From Schoenoplectus triqueter (taxonomy: Eukaryota; Streptophyta; Magnoliopsida; Poales; Cyperaceae), in the NCBI GenBank assembly GCA_964058805.1, contig CAXKVV010002148.1:186001-250000 (forward strand): a stretch of 64,000 bases of DNA, in the 5' to 3' direction. The translations under genes were made by a program, and so were the position numbers. Position 1 is the first letter of the stretch. Each line of letters starts with the position of its first letter. The notes beneath the pieces are model-generated. The model saw only the letters and a list, made by a program, of their open reading frames with translations, was not told the origin of the DNA and made no database searches. Shown piece by piece: positions 53,068 through 64,000 of this stretch.

Positions 53068-54439
53068 CTGGTACGAGAATATTGTCTCCTCCCAGTTTTA
53101 CCCAAACTTGGAGACCTCCATTTCCGGCATCATTGCAGATCAACTTGCAATCCATTTGGAAGACCAATGAAGAGTCTAATAATCAATGTTACTTAAAACC
53201 AATGGGGACTTTTCACTTACTACTTAATTAACTATCATCGAATCCAATGTAGAAAAGTAATTTAGTATGTATTCAATTTTAATTTTTGCTTCAGTTACTA
53301 AACAGACGTTAGTAACTTTTCACATGTGTTTCAACAGTTTTCCCTAACGACAGCTAAATTAATTCTATTTATCTCCTTTTATTATTTCAATAATTTTAGA
53401 TGTAAATACCTCAAGTAATGAGAAAATATTAAAGTATAGACTGGTTAACAATTCAAAAACATCAAAATAAGTAAAGAAAGAGAATGAACATTATTGGAGT
53501 TGAGCAAAAGCATATGTGTGTCACAACCACATCCTACTAACCAAAGCAAATATATAAAAATAAGTAAAGGAAAAAAATGAATATACGAGTTATTAACGGT
53601 ATTCAACAAAAAGAATACGGCTTTGGAATGTGCTACCACTTACTGAAGGTGTGCCTCGTATGTCAAAAAAAGAAGAAATACGACTATACAAAGTTGAATC
53701 TTCAATGTCAAACAATAATTTCACGAGCAACCGTCGGTTAAGAAAAATGAGCACCAGTGGCACTAGAATTAATCACACACAAAAAAAAAACACTCAAATA
53801 AAAACTCTAACCAAATCTATTGAGAGAATGGTGAAGTGGATTTGAAGATAAGACAAGATTTAATATTTGTTTTAAGTTTTATCTAATGGCGGCAAGGTTT
53901 TCGACAAGAAGAGAACAAAATTTCATAAGTAGCAAGAAATTATAAAAAAGTAAACTGTATTGTTTTACAAATCGTAAAATACAAAATTGCTTACAACAAC
54001 ATCAACATATAAATTTAGCAATTACCTCACAAAATTTACCCAAGAAATTTTAAAAGTAATTGAGCAATTTAGTCTAATACTATTGTAAGAAATTCATATA
54101 CAGTCCGGAGGAAATTTTAATGAAAGATGTATGCGCTCTTATTTTATTGTGCTTGTGTGAATGTATGGCATAATTGATATTTTATTAAATGTATAACTTT
54201 CATAATTTTTAATTATATCACATCATCTGTTATTCTAACCATCTAATTTAATTTTGCGCTCATTATTTTAATCAGATGGCTCTAGTTTCATGCTTCTTCA
54301 TTTTCATTAAGATGATGTGCTGCATCGATCTAGACTGCAAAGTGATAGGATCATGTCTTCACTTCACATATTCATATTTGTTCATATTTATCCACATAGT
54401 TAGAATTTAAAAAGTATCATTACTGATACATTTCGACTT
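53068..54439. other. AT-rich intergenic DNA
   Basis: No supported gene. The 71-codon frame near 53,630-53,845 has no recognisable domain. Confidence 0.4.
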
Positions 54440-55331
54440 CTAGTGATGGGCTGTATTCCTAAAGGCTCCTTTATCATAGGTCAACACACTTAACCCTATA
54501 AGGTCTCCTTCATCCAATTTTTATCTCGAATATGTATATCTTGAGCTGAATATTCCCAAGCTCGAGATTATTGTGATGTTCATCTCGAGTATAACTGTCT
54601 AGTAACCGTCCACGTTCAAGTATAGCGGTTATAACTAGTCATGATTCTGTATAGTACATGATTGTACATGATTGTACATGATAACTATATACAGTTAAGT
54701 CCACCGATTTGCCATTACATGCACTTGCCGTATTTACGATTGGTTTTCTGAGATCGTGCCACCAACTGACCATGAACTCCATGATAGCCTTCTCTTATAT
54801 AAGGCATCGCTTGGGAGAAGGGAAGGGGCCATTCTCATTCAGACGCACATAACTTAAAGGTCAGAGTAACTCTCGTGCACCCCTTACACATACTTTCACC
54901 CTTAAACACTAGCACACATAATCTCTTTTTAGCACGGTTTGGCCTCCTAACTCAGAATGTATCATCTACGGTGAGGCTAGCTTAAAAACAGGACCTAAAG
55001 TTTTATAAATTAGTTATTGATATCTGAAGTAAACATGGCCAACAACCCTTAAGAAGACTACGTTTTGGTGCAACTGAAGATTGATCTAGCAGTGGAGGAC
55101 CTCCTAACAAAGAAGGTTCCACATGGAACCCAATTGTGCGGAGCCTCTTCTCTGACAATGCTACTACAGATCTAATTGGACTAACTCTACTAGTAACTAT
55201 ATCTGTACCGGCATTAGTAGCCCGTACCGGTATTGCAAATACGACCCAGCAGCGTGGGGAGCCACCTCTCCGGCCACAGTAGGTTAGACCTCTGCCCCTT
55301 TGAAATATGTTGTTATGTTGCCCCTTACATA
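54440..55331 (+). mobile_element. Ty3/gypsy fragment: LTR end, leader and gag start, cut by copia-2
   Basis: A TATA box (TATATAAG, 54,796-54,803) is followed by GGCATCGCTTGGGAGAAGG and CAGACGCACATAACTTAAAG, a U3-R arrangement common in plant gypsy LTRs. A leader follows, then ATG at 55,036 (MANNP, stop). The following frame reads SSSGGPPNKEGSTWNPIVRS up to LFSDNATTDLIG and could be an N-terminal Gag. The copia-2 LTR interrupts it at 55,332. The left border and the LTR/leader boundary are not resolved. A short TGTACATGAT triplication lies near 54,650. Confidence 0.45.
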
Positions 55332-57431
55332 TGTTGGGATTCTGAATGCCCAAATCCCATTAATGCTCAAGCTGCGGAAAGACCGTAGAACAAAAATTTT
55401 ACTTCTACTTAAGTTAGGGATTAAAGTATGTCGGATAATAACCGAGAGTTACAGACATTTAATCCTTTACAAAAGACGGTAAAATATTATTTTACTTCTA
55501 ACTTAAGCTTAGGGTTAAAGTGATGTGTCGGATGATTACCGAGAGATACACACCTCTTTAAACCTTTATTGATCTACTCCATGATTGATTTCTAAAATAT
55601 TAATCTACTTAACAATTAAATAGATTAATATAAGATGTTATACCTCGCTTCCAAATTTTAATTGGAATGAAAATCGGCTTGTCTCGGAGCACCAAACGTC
55701 TGATGCCTCTGTAGGTTATCCACCAGGACTGACCAGAGAGCGGTTTATTTCTTTTGCCAGAAATACTGTAAACCGCGGTTTTTCGCAAAAACACTATTCA
55801 CCCGAGAAAAAGACGAAATAGTACTATTCACGACTCGCAGTAATTCTGTTTCACAAATGTGCAGAAATACCGCAACTTTCGTAAAAACACTATTCACCGA
55901 TCCCGTGAATTCTGAAACAACCGTATACCGGGAGAGAGAAAGTAGAACTGATTTGGTGGAACTTTTTCTCTCACCCTACCCCTCTATTTATAGAAAAAAT
56001 GGAATTGACAAATTACCAAAATGCCCTCGTGAATAGTAAGGAGGTTTCAAAGTGAAAAGACCAAAATACCCTTAAAGTTCATCCAATTTACCAAAACGCC
56101 ATTGGGCTTTTTGGCCAAATTACCGAAATACCCTTGGGCTTTTGGACAAATTACCAAAATACCCTTGGAGGTCATCATGGGCCTTTTTGGGCTTTTCGGA
56201 TTTTGGGCTTTTTTGGGCTTTTCTGATTTTGGGCTTTTAATTATTAATTAAGACTTTAATTATAAATGGGCTTTGGCCCATAATTCAAATCCATAATTAA
56301 CATTTTAAAATCCAAATCAAATATATATAATTGTCATCTATAATTATATTTTTCTCGGTTGTTGTTTCGGCGAATTTATACGACGTGTCCAACACGTTAT
56401 AAATTCAATCTGATTTTTGCTTTTTGTCATCTCTATGACAAATATAATTATATCATATATAATTAATTATAACCATCTTATTATTAATTATAAACAATTC
56501 ATAATTAATCAATAAGATTCTCCGATTAACTCCTATACGGTGTGACCCGACAGGATCCGTGTTATGTTGGTAAATAGAGTTAAAACCGTTTTAACTTCTA
56601 TAATCATAGGAGGCATCTGGCAGAATGCACTATGACCATCCAATTACACAGATGATGATGTACTGTACAATATCATGATCCAGTAAACTATTTACTTGTG
56701 TTTAATTCTTTTGTCTCATAGCTATCAGATCAGTTTCAAGGTAGGTATGTGTCATCCTTGCAAACTTAATCTTTTCTTGATCCTGAGTAAATTATCAAAT
56801 ATAATTACTCTTGTACTTATACTGCTAGCAGATAATCTTACTCTATCAAGGGGCCCAGTGATGCTATAACTCATATAGAAATATGAGGGACAATAGTACT
56901 TTTGGCAAACCATCTCTTTCTCCGCATAAGTTATGTATACCGAAGAGCTACCTTTATAGCCACCTTTTACGGATAACGTTTGGTAGAAATCACACACATA
57001 CATATCTTATGTAGGAAAAATGAATACCTCATACTTTAGAATTTAATACTGAATGAAAACATTAATGACACGAACACAATTCCATTTAATGTTTCATTCG
57101 GGGTCTATCAAATACGATGTTCCTAGAACATCTATTTATGTGATTAAAATGACAACTCTTTGTCTATGGTCTGTAAAACTTGACCATCATTTAATCCACA
57201 TACTAACCTGATAACGGTTAATTAGTGTTCCTGCTAATTACCTTGGTTAGTGACTTTTAAGAGTATATTCTATATTATGAAGTTTCACAATTCCAGTCAT
57301 GAACTCGGAATGATTCATAAATTCAATAATACTCAAGGAAACAAAATATCGTTTAAATATCCAATTCATGAACAAAGCTTTATATAACAAATTTATCGTA
57401 TTATTGACTTCAAGATTATTACAAACTAACA
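55332..57431 (-). repeat. copia-2 LTR, left copy (3' LTR)
   Basis: 2,100 bp, minus-strand ends TGTTAGTTTGTAATAATC and GAATCCCAACA. A TATA box (CTATAAATAG on the minus strand) lies at about 55,983-55,992, so transcription would start near 55,950. That leaves U3 of about 1.45 kb and R-U5 of about 0.6 kb. Confidence 0.9.
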
Positions 57432-57447
57432 ATCTCCCACTTAAGCT
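57432..57447 (-). other. Polypurine tract of copia-2
   Basis: On the minus strand AAGTGGGAGAT directly precedes the LTR start TGTTAG. It is purine-rich with the usual GGGAG core. Confidence 0.75.
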
Positions 57448-57513
57448 TGGAGTCAATCATATTGAGCCATGCCTTATACAAATCTATAAATCTCTCAGAT
57501 TTAAAAGATAATC

Positions 57514-60270
57514 TCACAGCCAATCTCCTATGTGTCTCAAACCCATAGAAGATGTGTGCAACTGGTGCTTGGCTTGAGGTAGAGGTTTTGTAAGTGGATC
57601 AGCTGTGTTGCCAACTGTGTCAATTTTACAAATCTTTACATCGCCTCTATTTATAATTTCTCGTATGAGGTGATAACGTCGCAGGACATGCTTGGATCTG
57701 GAGTGTGATCTCGGTTCCTTGGCCTGAGCTATAGCTCCATTGTTGTCACAATAGAGGTCTACAGGGCCCTGAACACTGGGAACCACTCCTAGTTCACTAA
57801 GGAATTTCTTGATCCAGAAACCTTCTTTAGCTGCCTCGGAGGCGGCTATGTACTCAGCTTCGGTGGTTGAGTCTGCTGTGGTCTCTTGCTTGGAACTCTT
57901 CCAGCTCACAGCACCGCCGTTGAGTATGAACACGTAACCAGACTGCGATCTTGAATCATCTCGGTCAGTTTGGAAACTTGCATCTGTGTAACCACTCACC
58001 ACGAGTTCCGAGTCACCACCGTAGACGAGAAACATATCCTTAGTTCTTCTCAAGTACTTAAGGATATTCTTTGCAGCATTCCAGTGCTCCATGCCTGGAT
58101 TAGCCTGATATCTACTCGTCACACTCAAAGCGTACGAGACATCAGGGCGAGTGCACAACATGGCGTACATGATAGAGCCAATAGCCGAAGCATATGGCAC
58201 TCTACTCATTATGCTTTGCTCATCAGTTGTCAAAGGACACTGAGTCTTGCTAAGCTGTGCACCATGATTTATTGGCAGAAATCCTTTCTTAGAATTCTGC
58301 ATACTGAACCGATTCAGCACTTTATCAATATATGTGCTTTGACTTAATCCAATAAGTCTTTTAAATCTATCTCTATAGATCTTTATGCCTAGTATATAGA
58401 CAGCCTCGCCCAAATCTTTCATTGAGAACACTTTCTTTAATGAAGATTTGGCTGATTGCAATAAGGGAATATCATTTCCCATTAAGAGTATATCATCCAC
58501 ATAGAGGATTAGAAAAGCGATGGCACTCCCACTAGTTTTCCTGTATACACAAGGTTCTTCTTCGCATTTGATGAAGTCAAACTTTTTGATTTCTTCATGA
58601 AATCAAAGATTCCAACTCCTTGATGCTTGCTTCAATCCATAAATGGATTTGAGAAGCTTGCATATCTTTCCAGCATTTTTTGGATCCTCAAAACCCGTGG
58701 GCTGTATCATATACACGTCCTCTTCCAAATTTCCATTTAGGAAGGCGGTTTTCACATCCATCTGCCATATTTCATAATCATGAAATGCGGCAATTGTTAG
58801 GAGCATCCGAATTGACTTAAACATAGCTACGGGCGAAAAAGTTTCATCATAATCTACGCCGAGAATTTGTTTGAAACCTTTCGCTACTAGCCGTGCTTTG
58901 TAAACAGTCATATTACCATCCATGTCTATTTTTCTTTTAAAAACCCACTTGTTAGCTATGGGTTTTACCCCAACAGGTGGTGCAACCAGGTTCCAAACCG
59001 TGTTGTCATACATGGATTGTATTTCGGATCTCATGGCCTCCAGCCATTTATCAGAGTCGGGTCTATCCACTGCTTCCGCATAGGTCAGAGGATCTTCAGC
59101 ATCAAATACTGAGACTTCATGCAGTCCCATGTACCTTTCAGGTGCACGGACTGTCCTATGTGACCTTCGTAGCACTTGTTCTTCAGGCTGTCGAACTTCA
59201 TCCACATCAGTATGCGGATTTAGTTCTATTTCAACTTGCGTTGAAGTAGATGAGCTCGGGACTAGAACTTCTTCCGCAACTATTTGTGGATTTAGTTCTT
59301 CCAAATGCTCATTAGTCGAAGAATCAAGTGGTGGGTTTATCTGATCAGTATCAGATATTGTATTGTGTGATGCATCTTGAATTTCTTCAAGTATTACATT
59401 ACTCCCACTACTTCCTTTTGCGAGAAACTCTTTCTCCAAAAATATACCATGACGAGCAACAATTATCTTGTTCTCGGACTGATAATAGAAGTAATATCCT
59501 TTCGTTTCCTTAGGATACCCTACGAAAAAACATTTGTCAGCTTTGGGTCCAAGTTTGTCAGAAGTCGGACGTTTGACAAATACTTCGCAACCCCAAATTT
59601 TAAGATAAGACATATTTGGTACCTTACCAAACCATAACTCATATGGAGTCTTTTCTACTGACTTGGATGGAACCCTATTTATTGTTAGTGCAGCAGTTTC
59701 TAGTGCGTGCCCCCAAAACATTTTTGGGAGTGTGGTATTACTCATCATGGAACGAACCATGTCTAACAAAGTTCGATTCCTCCTCTCAGAAACACCGTTC
59801 CATTGCGGCGTTCCCGGAGGTGTGAGTTGTGAGACTATCCCACATTCTTTTAAGTACATTGTAAACTCATAACTTAAGTATTCGCCTCCACGGTCTGACC
59901 GTAAGGCCTTAATACTTTTATTCAGTTGATTTTCTACTTCAGTCTTGAATTCCTTGAATTTTTCAAAGGATTCAGACTTATGTTTCATCAAGTAGACATA
60001 ACCATATCTACTGTAATCATCAGTAAACGTGATAAAGTAGCGATTACCATTTCTTGTACAAGTACTCATTGGTCCGCATACATCTGTGTGTATAAGGGCT
60101 AATAAGTCACTTGCCCTTTCGCCCTTCTTGGAGAAAGGTGCTTTGGTCATTTTTCCACGTAAACAAGATTCGCATGTGTTTATTGTTTCAATATTAAAAT
60201 TACCAAGAAGTCCAACTTCATGTAACTTTTGATGCGTTTCTCGTTTATATGACCAAGGCGACAATGCCAC
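57514..60270 (-). pseudogene. pol: copia-2 integrase, RT and RNase H, with one nonsense codon
   Basis: The first open part (60,270-58,603) has the pre-integrase motif CESCLRGKMTKAPF and the integrase core: [19 protein letters not shown] and WNGVSERRNRTL supply D, D and E. RT follows (KARLVAKGFKQ, WQMDVKTAFLNGNLEEDVYM, YGLKQASRSWN). A TGA at 58,603-58,605 sits where relatives have an amino acid. The same frame then continues to LILYVDDILLMGND and RNase H (GYTDASFQTDRDD, STTEAEYIAASEA, LYCDNNGAI), ending at 57,514. TGA from an Arg CGA codon is a simple C-to-T explanation. Without that stop the enzymes look intact. Confidence 0.92.
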
Positions 60271-61415
60271 ATAAAAGTCGTACTTTCATGAGATGTTTTG
60301 AGTCGTTTATTGATGTTAAATACGGGTTTGTCAATTTCTAGTATATAAAGACCATTCATCATAAAAGAAGATTCATAATATAACTCATCTTTGTATATAG
60401 AACAACTATTATCCTTTATAACAAAAGAGAAACCATTCATCTCTAAACATGAGATTGAAATTATGTTTCTAGAAATACTTGGAACAAAATATACATTTTC
60501 AAGTTCCATTACAAGCCCGCTAGGCAAATACAACTCTATATTTCCGACTGTTACGGCTGCAACTTGTGCTCCATTTCCAACTCGGAGTTGTACTTCCTTG
60601 TTGCGTAGTTTCCTCCTATTATTTAGTGCCTGTATATTTGAACAAATATGAGCACATGATCCAGTATCCAATACCCAATCATAAATAGAGGTAACAACGT
60701 TAACTTCAATCATGAAAATACCTGAGGTTGAAGCTTTGGGAACCTTTCCCGTCCTCACATCCTCCAGATACTTAGGGCAGTTCCTCTTCCAATGACCATT
60801 GCCTTGACAATAAAAGCAGTCAGAGGTAGAAGCTTTTGCCTTGGAAGTGTTCTGATTAGGAACCATCTTCCCTTTGCCTTTGTACTTAGGTGCCATTTTG
60901 GGAGTCGCTTTGCGTTTCATCTTTTTAATCTTCCTCGCACCTTCTTGGATCACGAGGATAGAAGAACTCTTCTTCATGTCCCCATCAGCGATCCTCAACA
61001 TCCCTTGAAGCTCCTGCAAGCTCTTGTCCATTCCCAGCATATGATAATTCCTGATGAAATTAGAATAGCTAGGAGGGAGAGAGTTCAGGATAACATCCGT
61101 AACAAACTCTTTGTTCAACGGACTGTTAAGCTTCTCCAACTGCTCAACATCGCTCGTCATACGGAGCATGTGAGTGTCAAGAGAGCTGCCCTCAGTCATC
61201 TTATGACTCAGCAGAGATTTAGTCACCTTAAATTTCTTGACCAATAAACTTTGTACATCAAGCTCATCTTCTTTGTGCTTGTTGTACATGGTGACTTCAT
61301 TTGCTGTGCAGCCTACTGCAGGCTGTGCAGAGATTGGTGTGTTAAGGACGTACTCGAGTTTCTCATGTCTTAGTATGAGCGCACGGAACGTATTAGTAAG
61401 AGTTTCTTTAGCCAT
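60180..61415 (-). pseudogene. gag: copia-2 gag and protease, frameshifted into integrase
   Basis: Starts at ATG 61,415 (MAKETLTNTFRAL). Gag carries SLQELQGMLRIADGDM and a CCHC knuckle (C200, C203, H208, C213), then protease WVLDTGSCAHIC (D250). After WHCRLGHINEKRI the frame shifts by one near 60,225. Integrase sequence continues in the frame that is open from 60,270. Between DELDVQSL and FKVTKSLLS the protein runs straight on where related Gag proteins have some 40 more residues, so an internal deletion is likely. Gag would still be made, but not fused to Pol. Confidence 0.88.
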
Positions 61416-61861
61416 GTGCTACAACGTAAAATGTAAAGATTTTTAGCTTTGTTCATGTAATGTCTTATTTCAAATAAAACTCCCACTACAAATTTGTTCT
61501 ATTCCCGTTTGTAGTTAGGACCAAGATCCCTATTTTCATTGATAATCAAGTTATCGTTGAATAACTCGTTTATTAATTATCTTAGGTAAGCAACTCTTTG
61601 CTAATCACATCTCTATGTGATTCTTGGTTTCGCTAAACATCATATGTTTTAACGAAACTTTGCCCCAAGCCCAAAACTGTTTTGGAAATCATTGGTAAGT
61701 AACCTCACTCTATTTGATTCGTTATGTCGGACATAACCCTCGAAAACCAAAGGTAAAAGGTGACGCCTACTGAGTAGGTCACGTCTGCCAATGAACAATG
61801 ATATGCGAGGACAGAGTAGGTAGGGCATATTACTTAATTTTTCGGGTTTAACATCGTAAGT

Positions 61862-62326
61862 AGTCAGTTTGTTAAACTGACTTTAGACAGACTTACGAAC
61901 ACGTAAAAGATGTCTGCCAGAAAGACCACTGAAAGTTCCTTTTCCAGTCTTTCTTTGACACAACCTTCCTTCACGGTTTCTTAAAAATGATAAATCTAAT
62001 TTATACATTTATAATTAGTCAGTTTATTAAGCTAACTTTAAACAGACTTATGAACACGTGAAAATACGTCTGCCAGAAAGACCATTGAAAGTTCCTTTTC
62101 CAGTCTTTCTTTGACATAACATTCTTTCACGGTTCCTTAAAATGATAAATCTAATTTACACATTTATAATTAGTCAGTTTATTAAGCTGACTTTAAATAG
62201 ACTTATGAACACGTGAAAAGACGTCTGCCAGAAAGACCATTGAAAGTTCCTTTTCCAGTCTTTCTTTGACATAACATTCTTTCACGGTTCCTTAAAATGA
62301 TAAATCTAATTTACTCATTTATTATC
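61862..62326. repeat. Three-unit 155-bp tandem repeat in copia-2 leader
   Basis: Units start at 61,862, 62,017 and 62,172 with AGTCAGTTT(G/A)TTAA. All contain ACGTCTGCCAGAAAGACC-like, GAAAGTTCCTTTTCCAGTC and TTTCTTTGACA blocks. Units 2 and 3 are nearly identical; unit 1 is more diverged. Confidence 0.95.
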
Positions 62327-62528
62327 AAAGCGGTAAATCCAATTTACCAGCTCATACAAACATTTTGTATATATACATGAATCAGTCACGTATATAACTA
62401 CTATCTATCCAATAGAAGTAGCTTTGCATCTATGATAAGATACATTTCATATCAAAGCAGTAAATTTAATTTACTTGCTCATACAAACATTTTGTATATA
62501 TATATGTGAATCAGTCACATATATAACT
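62322..62528. repeat. Duplicated TATCAAAGC block in copia-2 leader
   Basis: Copies at about 62,322-62,398 and 62,451-62,528 share TATCAAAGC, GGTAAAT/AGTAAAT, GCTCATACAAACATTTTG and CAGTCAC(G/A)TATATAACTA. Confidence 0.9.
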
Positions 62529-62637
62529 ATCAGTTCTCAATTCTTTATTTTGCAACTTCATCTTTGTTCTTTATTTATACCGTAAAAAGCATATAAACAT
62601 TTTATATGATTTCAAAACAGTTAATTCCTTCTGGTAC

Positions 62638-63095
62638 GATAAAGTAATTTGATAACGTGACAAAGTTCCTTTTCGGCCAGTTATCAGGACACGTAAAAGG
62701 GGCTCCCAGGAAAGATCGGGGTCACGAGGACCACTTTAAATTCAATCTTTCCTAGACAGAACCATCTCTTTCGGGTGTGGAGATCAACAGCTCTTACTCA
62801 GGTACTTTATTGCTTCATCACATTCATAGATATACTTTTCATAACTAAAAGTTTTCGAAAAAGCAAAAGAGTTACATTTGCCATGCTTCGAAAGCGTAAA
62901 AGTAATTTGGTAACGTGACAAAGTTCCTTTTGGGCCAGTTATCAGGACACGTAAAAGGGCATGTCAGAAAGAATACCGAAGGTATCCACTTCCCATCTTT
63001 CTTTGACATCACCTTATCTTTTATGTGTGGAGATCAACAGCTCTTACTTAGGTACTTTATTGCTTCATCACATTCTTAGATATACTTTAACACAA
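62638..63095. repeat. Duplicated 250-bp block in copia-2 leader
   Basis: Copies at about 62,638-62,840 and 62,892-63,092 share GTGACAAAGTTCCTTTT, GGCCAGTTATCAGGACACG, GTGGAGATCAACAGCTCTTA and TACTTTATTGCTTCATCAC in the same order. Confidence 0.92.
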
Positions 63096-63308
63096 TCGAA
63101 AGTTTTCGAAAAAAAAGCGTAAAGAAAGCATAAAGAAAGCTTAAATCTAATTTAACTTTCTTAGTCGACAGAGCCGAACCAAGAAAATCCAATTTTATTT
63201 GGTTTGGACTTTAAGCTGCAAATCTAAGAATTAAACCGATACGGGGTATATGCATCTTATTTGCATAAGATATAACCTTATAGAAAATCAATCAGCGGGA
63301 GAGCCTTT

Positions 63309-63320
63309 GCTCTGATACCA
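63309..63320 (-). other. Primer binding site of copia-2
   Basis: Minus strand TGGTATCAGAGC, complementary to initiator methionine tRNA, one base from the right LTR. Confidence 0.95.
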
Positions 63321-63321
63321 C

Positions 63322-64000
63322 TGTTGGGATTCTGAATGCCCAAATCCCATTAATGCTCAAGCTGCGGAAAGACCGTAGAACAAAAATTTTACTTCTACTT
63401 AAGTTAGGGATTAAAGTATGTCGGATAATAACCGAGAGTTACAGACATTTAATCCTTTACAAAAGACGGTAAAATATTATTTTACTTCTAACTTAAGCTT
63501 AGGGTTAAAGTGATGTGTCGGATGATTACCGAGAGATACACACCTCTTTAAACCTTTATTGATCTACTCCATGATTGATTTCTAAAATATTAATCTACTT
63601 AACAATTAAATAGATTAATATAAGATGTTATACCTCGCTTCCAAATTTTAATTGGAATGAAAATCGGCTTGTCTCGGAGCACCAAACGTCTGATGCCTCT
63701 GTAGGTTATCCACCAGGACTGACCAGAGAGCGGTTTATTTCTTTTGCCAGAAATACTGTAAACCGCGGTTTTTCGCAAAAACACTATTCACCCGAGAAAA
63801 AGACGAAATAGTACTATTCACGACTCGCAGTAATTCTGTTTCACAAATGTGCAGAAATACCGCAACTTTCGTAAAAACACTATTCACCGATCCCGTGAAT
63901 TCTGAAACAACCGTATACCGGGAGAGAGAAAGTAGAACTGATTTGGTGGAACTTTTTCTCTCACCCTACCCCTCTATTTATAGAAAAAATGGAATTGACA
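63322..64000 (-). repeat. copia-2 LTR, right copy, partial (5' LTR)
   Basis: The first 679 bp of the right LTR (R-U5 side) match 55,332-56,010 without a difference that I could see, including the TATA box near 63,971. The rest is beyond the window. Confidence 0.95.

Larger units (their letters stand above)
61416..63308 (-). other. Leader of copia-2, rich in tandem repeats
   Basis: 1.9 kb between the primer site and gag with no reading frame. It is mostly duplicated sequence: a three-unit 155-bp array and two further duplicated blocks, listed separately. Confidence 0.8.
55332..64000 (-). mobile_element. Ty1/copia element copia-2 (continues past the window)
   Basis: The left LTR is complete (55,332-57,431) and the right LTR begins at 63,322 and runs off the window. 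If it has equal length the element would end near 65,421, about 10.1 kb in all. The order on the minus strand is LTR, primer site, repeat-rich leader, gag-protease-integrase-RT-RNase H, polypurine tract, LTR. Left flank is ACATA (55,327-55,331); the matching right duplication is out of view. The 679 bp of LTR visible in both copies look identical, so insertion is recent, yet the polyprotein is broken. Confidence 0.93.

Noticed and set aside
55003..55353. 116-codon minus-strand frame crossing the copia-2 LTR border
   Set aside because: It spans an insertion junction, so it cannot be an ancestral gene; the plus-strand reading fits a gypsy gag start better.

Overview
This is a gene-poor, AT-rich stretch of flowering-plant nuclear DNA. 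I lean towards a eudicot, but that is an inference. The evidence is a CC-NBS-LRR (plant immune receptor) pseudogene, Ty1/copia and Tat-lineage Ty3/gypsy LTR retrotransposons, a plant mobile domain gene with short GT-AG introns, Helitrons, hAT elements and many foldback MITEs. No intact ordinary host gene was found.

Left half (1-36,000) is a three-layer nest. The oldest layer is a minus-strand NLR immune-receptor gene: its N-terminal half lies at 35,335-35,969 and its RNBS-D/MHD/LRR half at 290-1,549. The middle layer is a plus-strand Ty1/copia element, with one LTR at 1,550-2,200, gag from 3,464, and further gag, protease and integrase at 33,066-35,225. Its RT, RNase H and second LTR are gone. 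The youngest layer is a giant Tat-lineage Ty3/gypsy element at 3,687-33,065 (29.4 kb). It has LTRs of 7,368 and 7,367 bp, a CTTGT target duplication, and only four LTR differences that I could see. It lies on the minus strand: LTR, primer site, gag-pol (25,558 to 16,469), then the other LTR.

Between pol and its downstream LTR the Tat element carries a gene on the opposite strand (11,331-14,732). This gene encodes a plant mobile domain protein of about 1,011 residues. Five short GT-AG introns, all phase 1, join six exons into one open frame. Two duplicated modules with TATA-like boxes lie just upstream inside the LTR in the right orientation. The gene can keep its introns through retrotransposition because they are antisense to the genomic RNA. 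This is the most interesting system in the window.

Right half (36,000-64,000) is a graveyard of DNA elements followed by another LTR nest. It includes an array of five foldback elements, each bounded by (TA)n runs (39.3-41.4 kb); a tandem Helitron-like pair with another Helitron inside (44.5-45.8 kb); a decayed hAT transposon (46.0-49.1 kb); a long-inverted-repeat element holding a Helitron (50.2-51.6 kb); and two hAT-like MITEs with 8-bp duplications. At the right edge a second Ty1/copia element (55,332 to beyond the window, minus strand, 2.1-kb LTR) sits in the leader/gag start of a Ty3/gypsy fragment. The stretches between these elements are AT-rich and show no supported gene.
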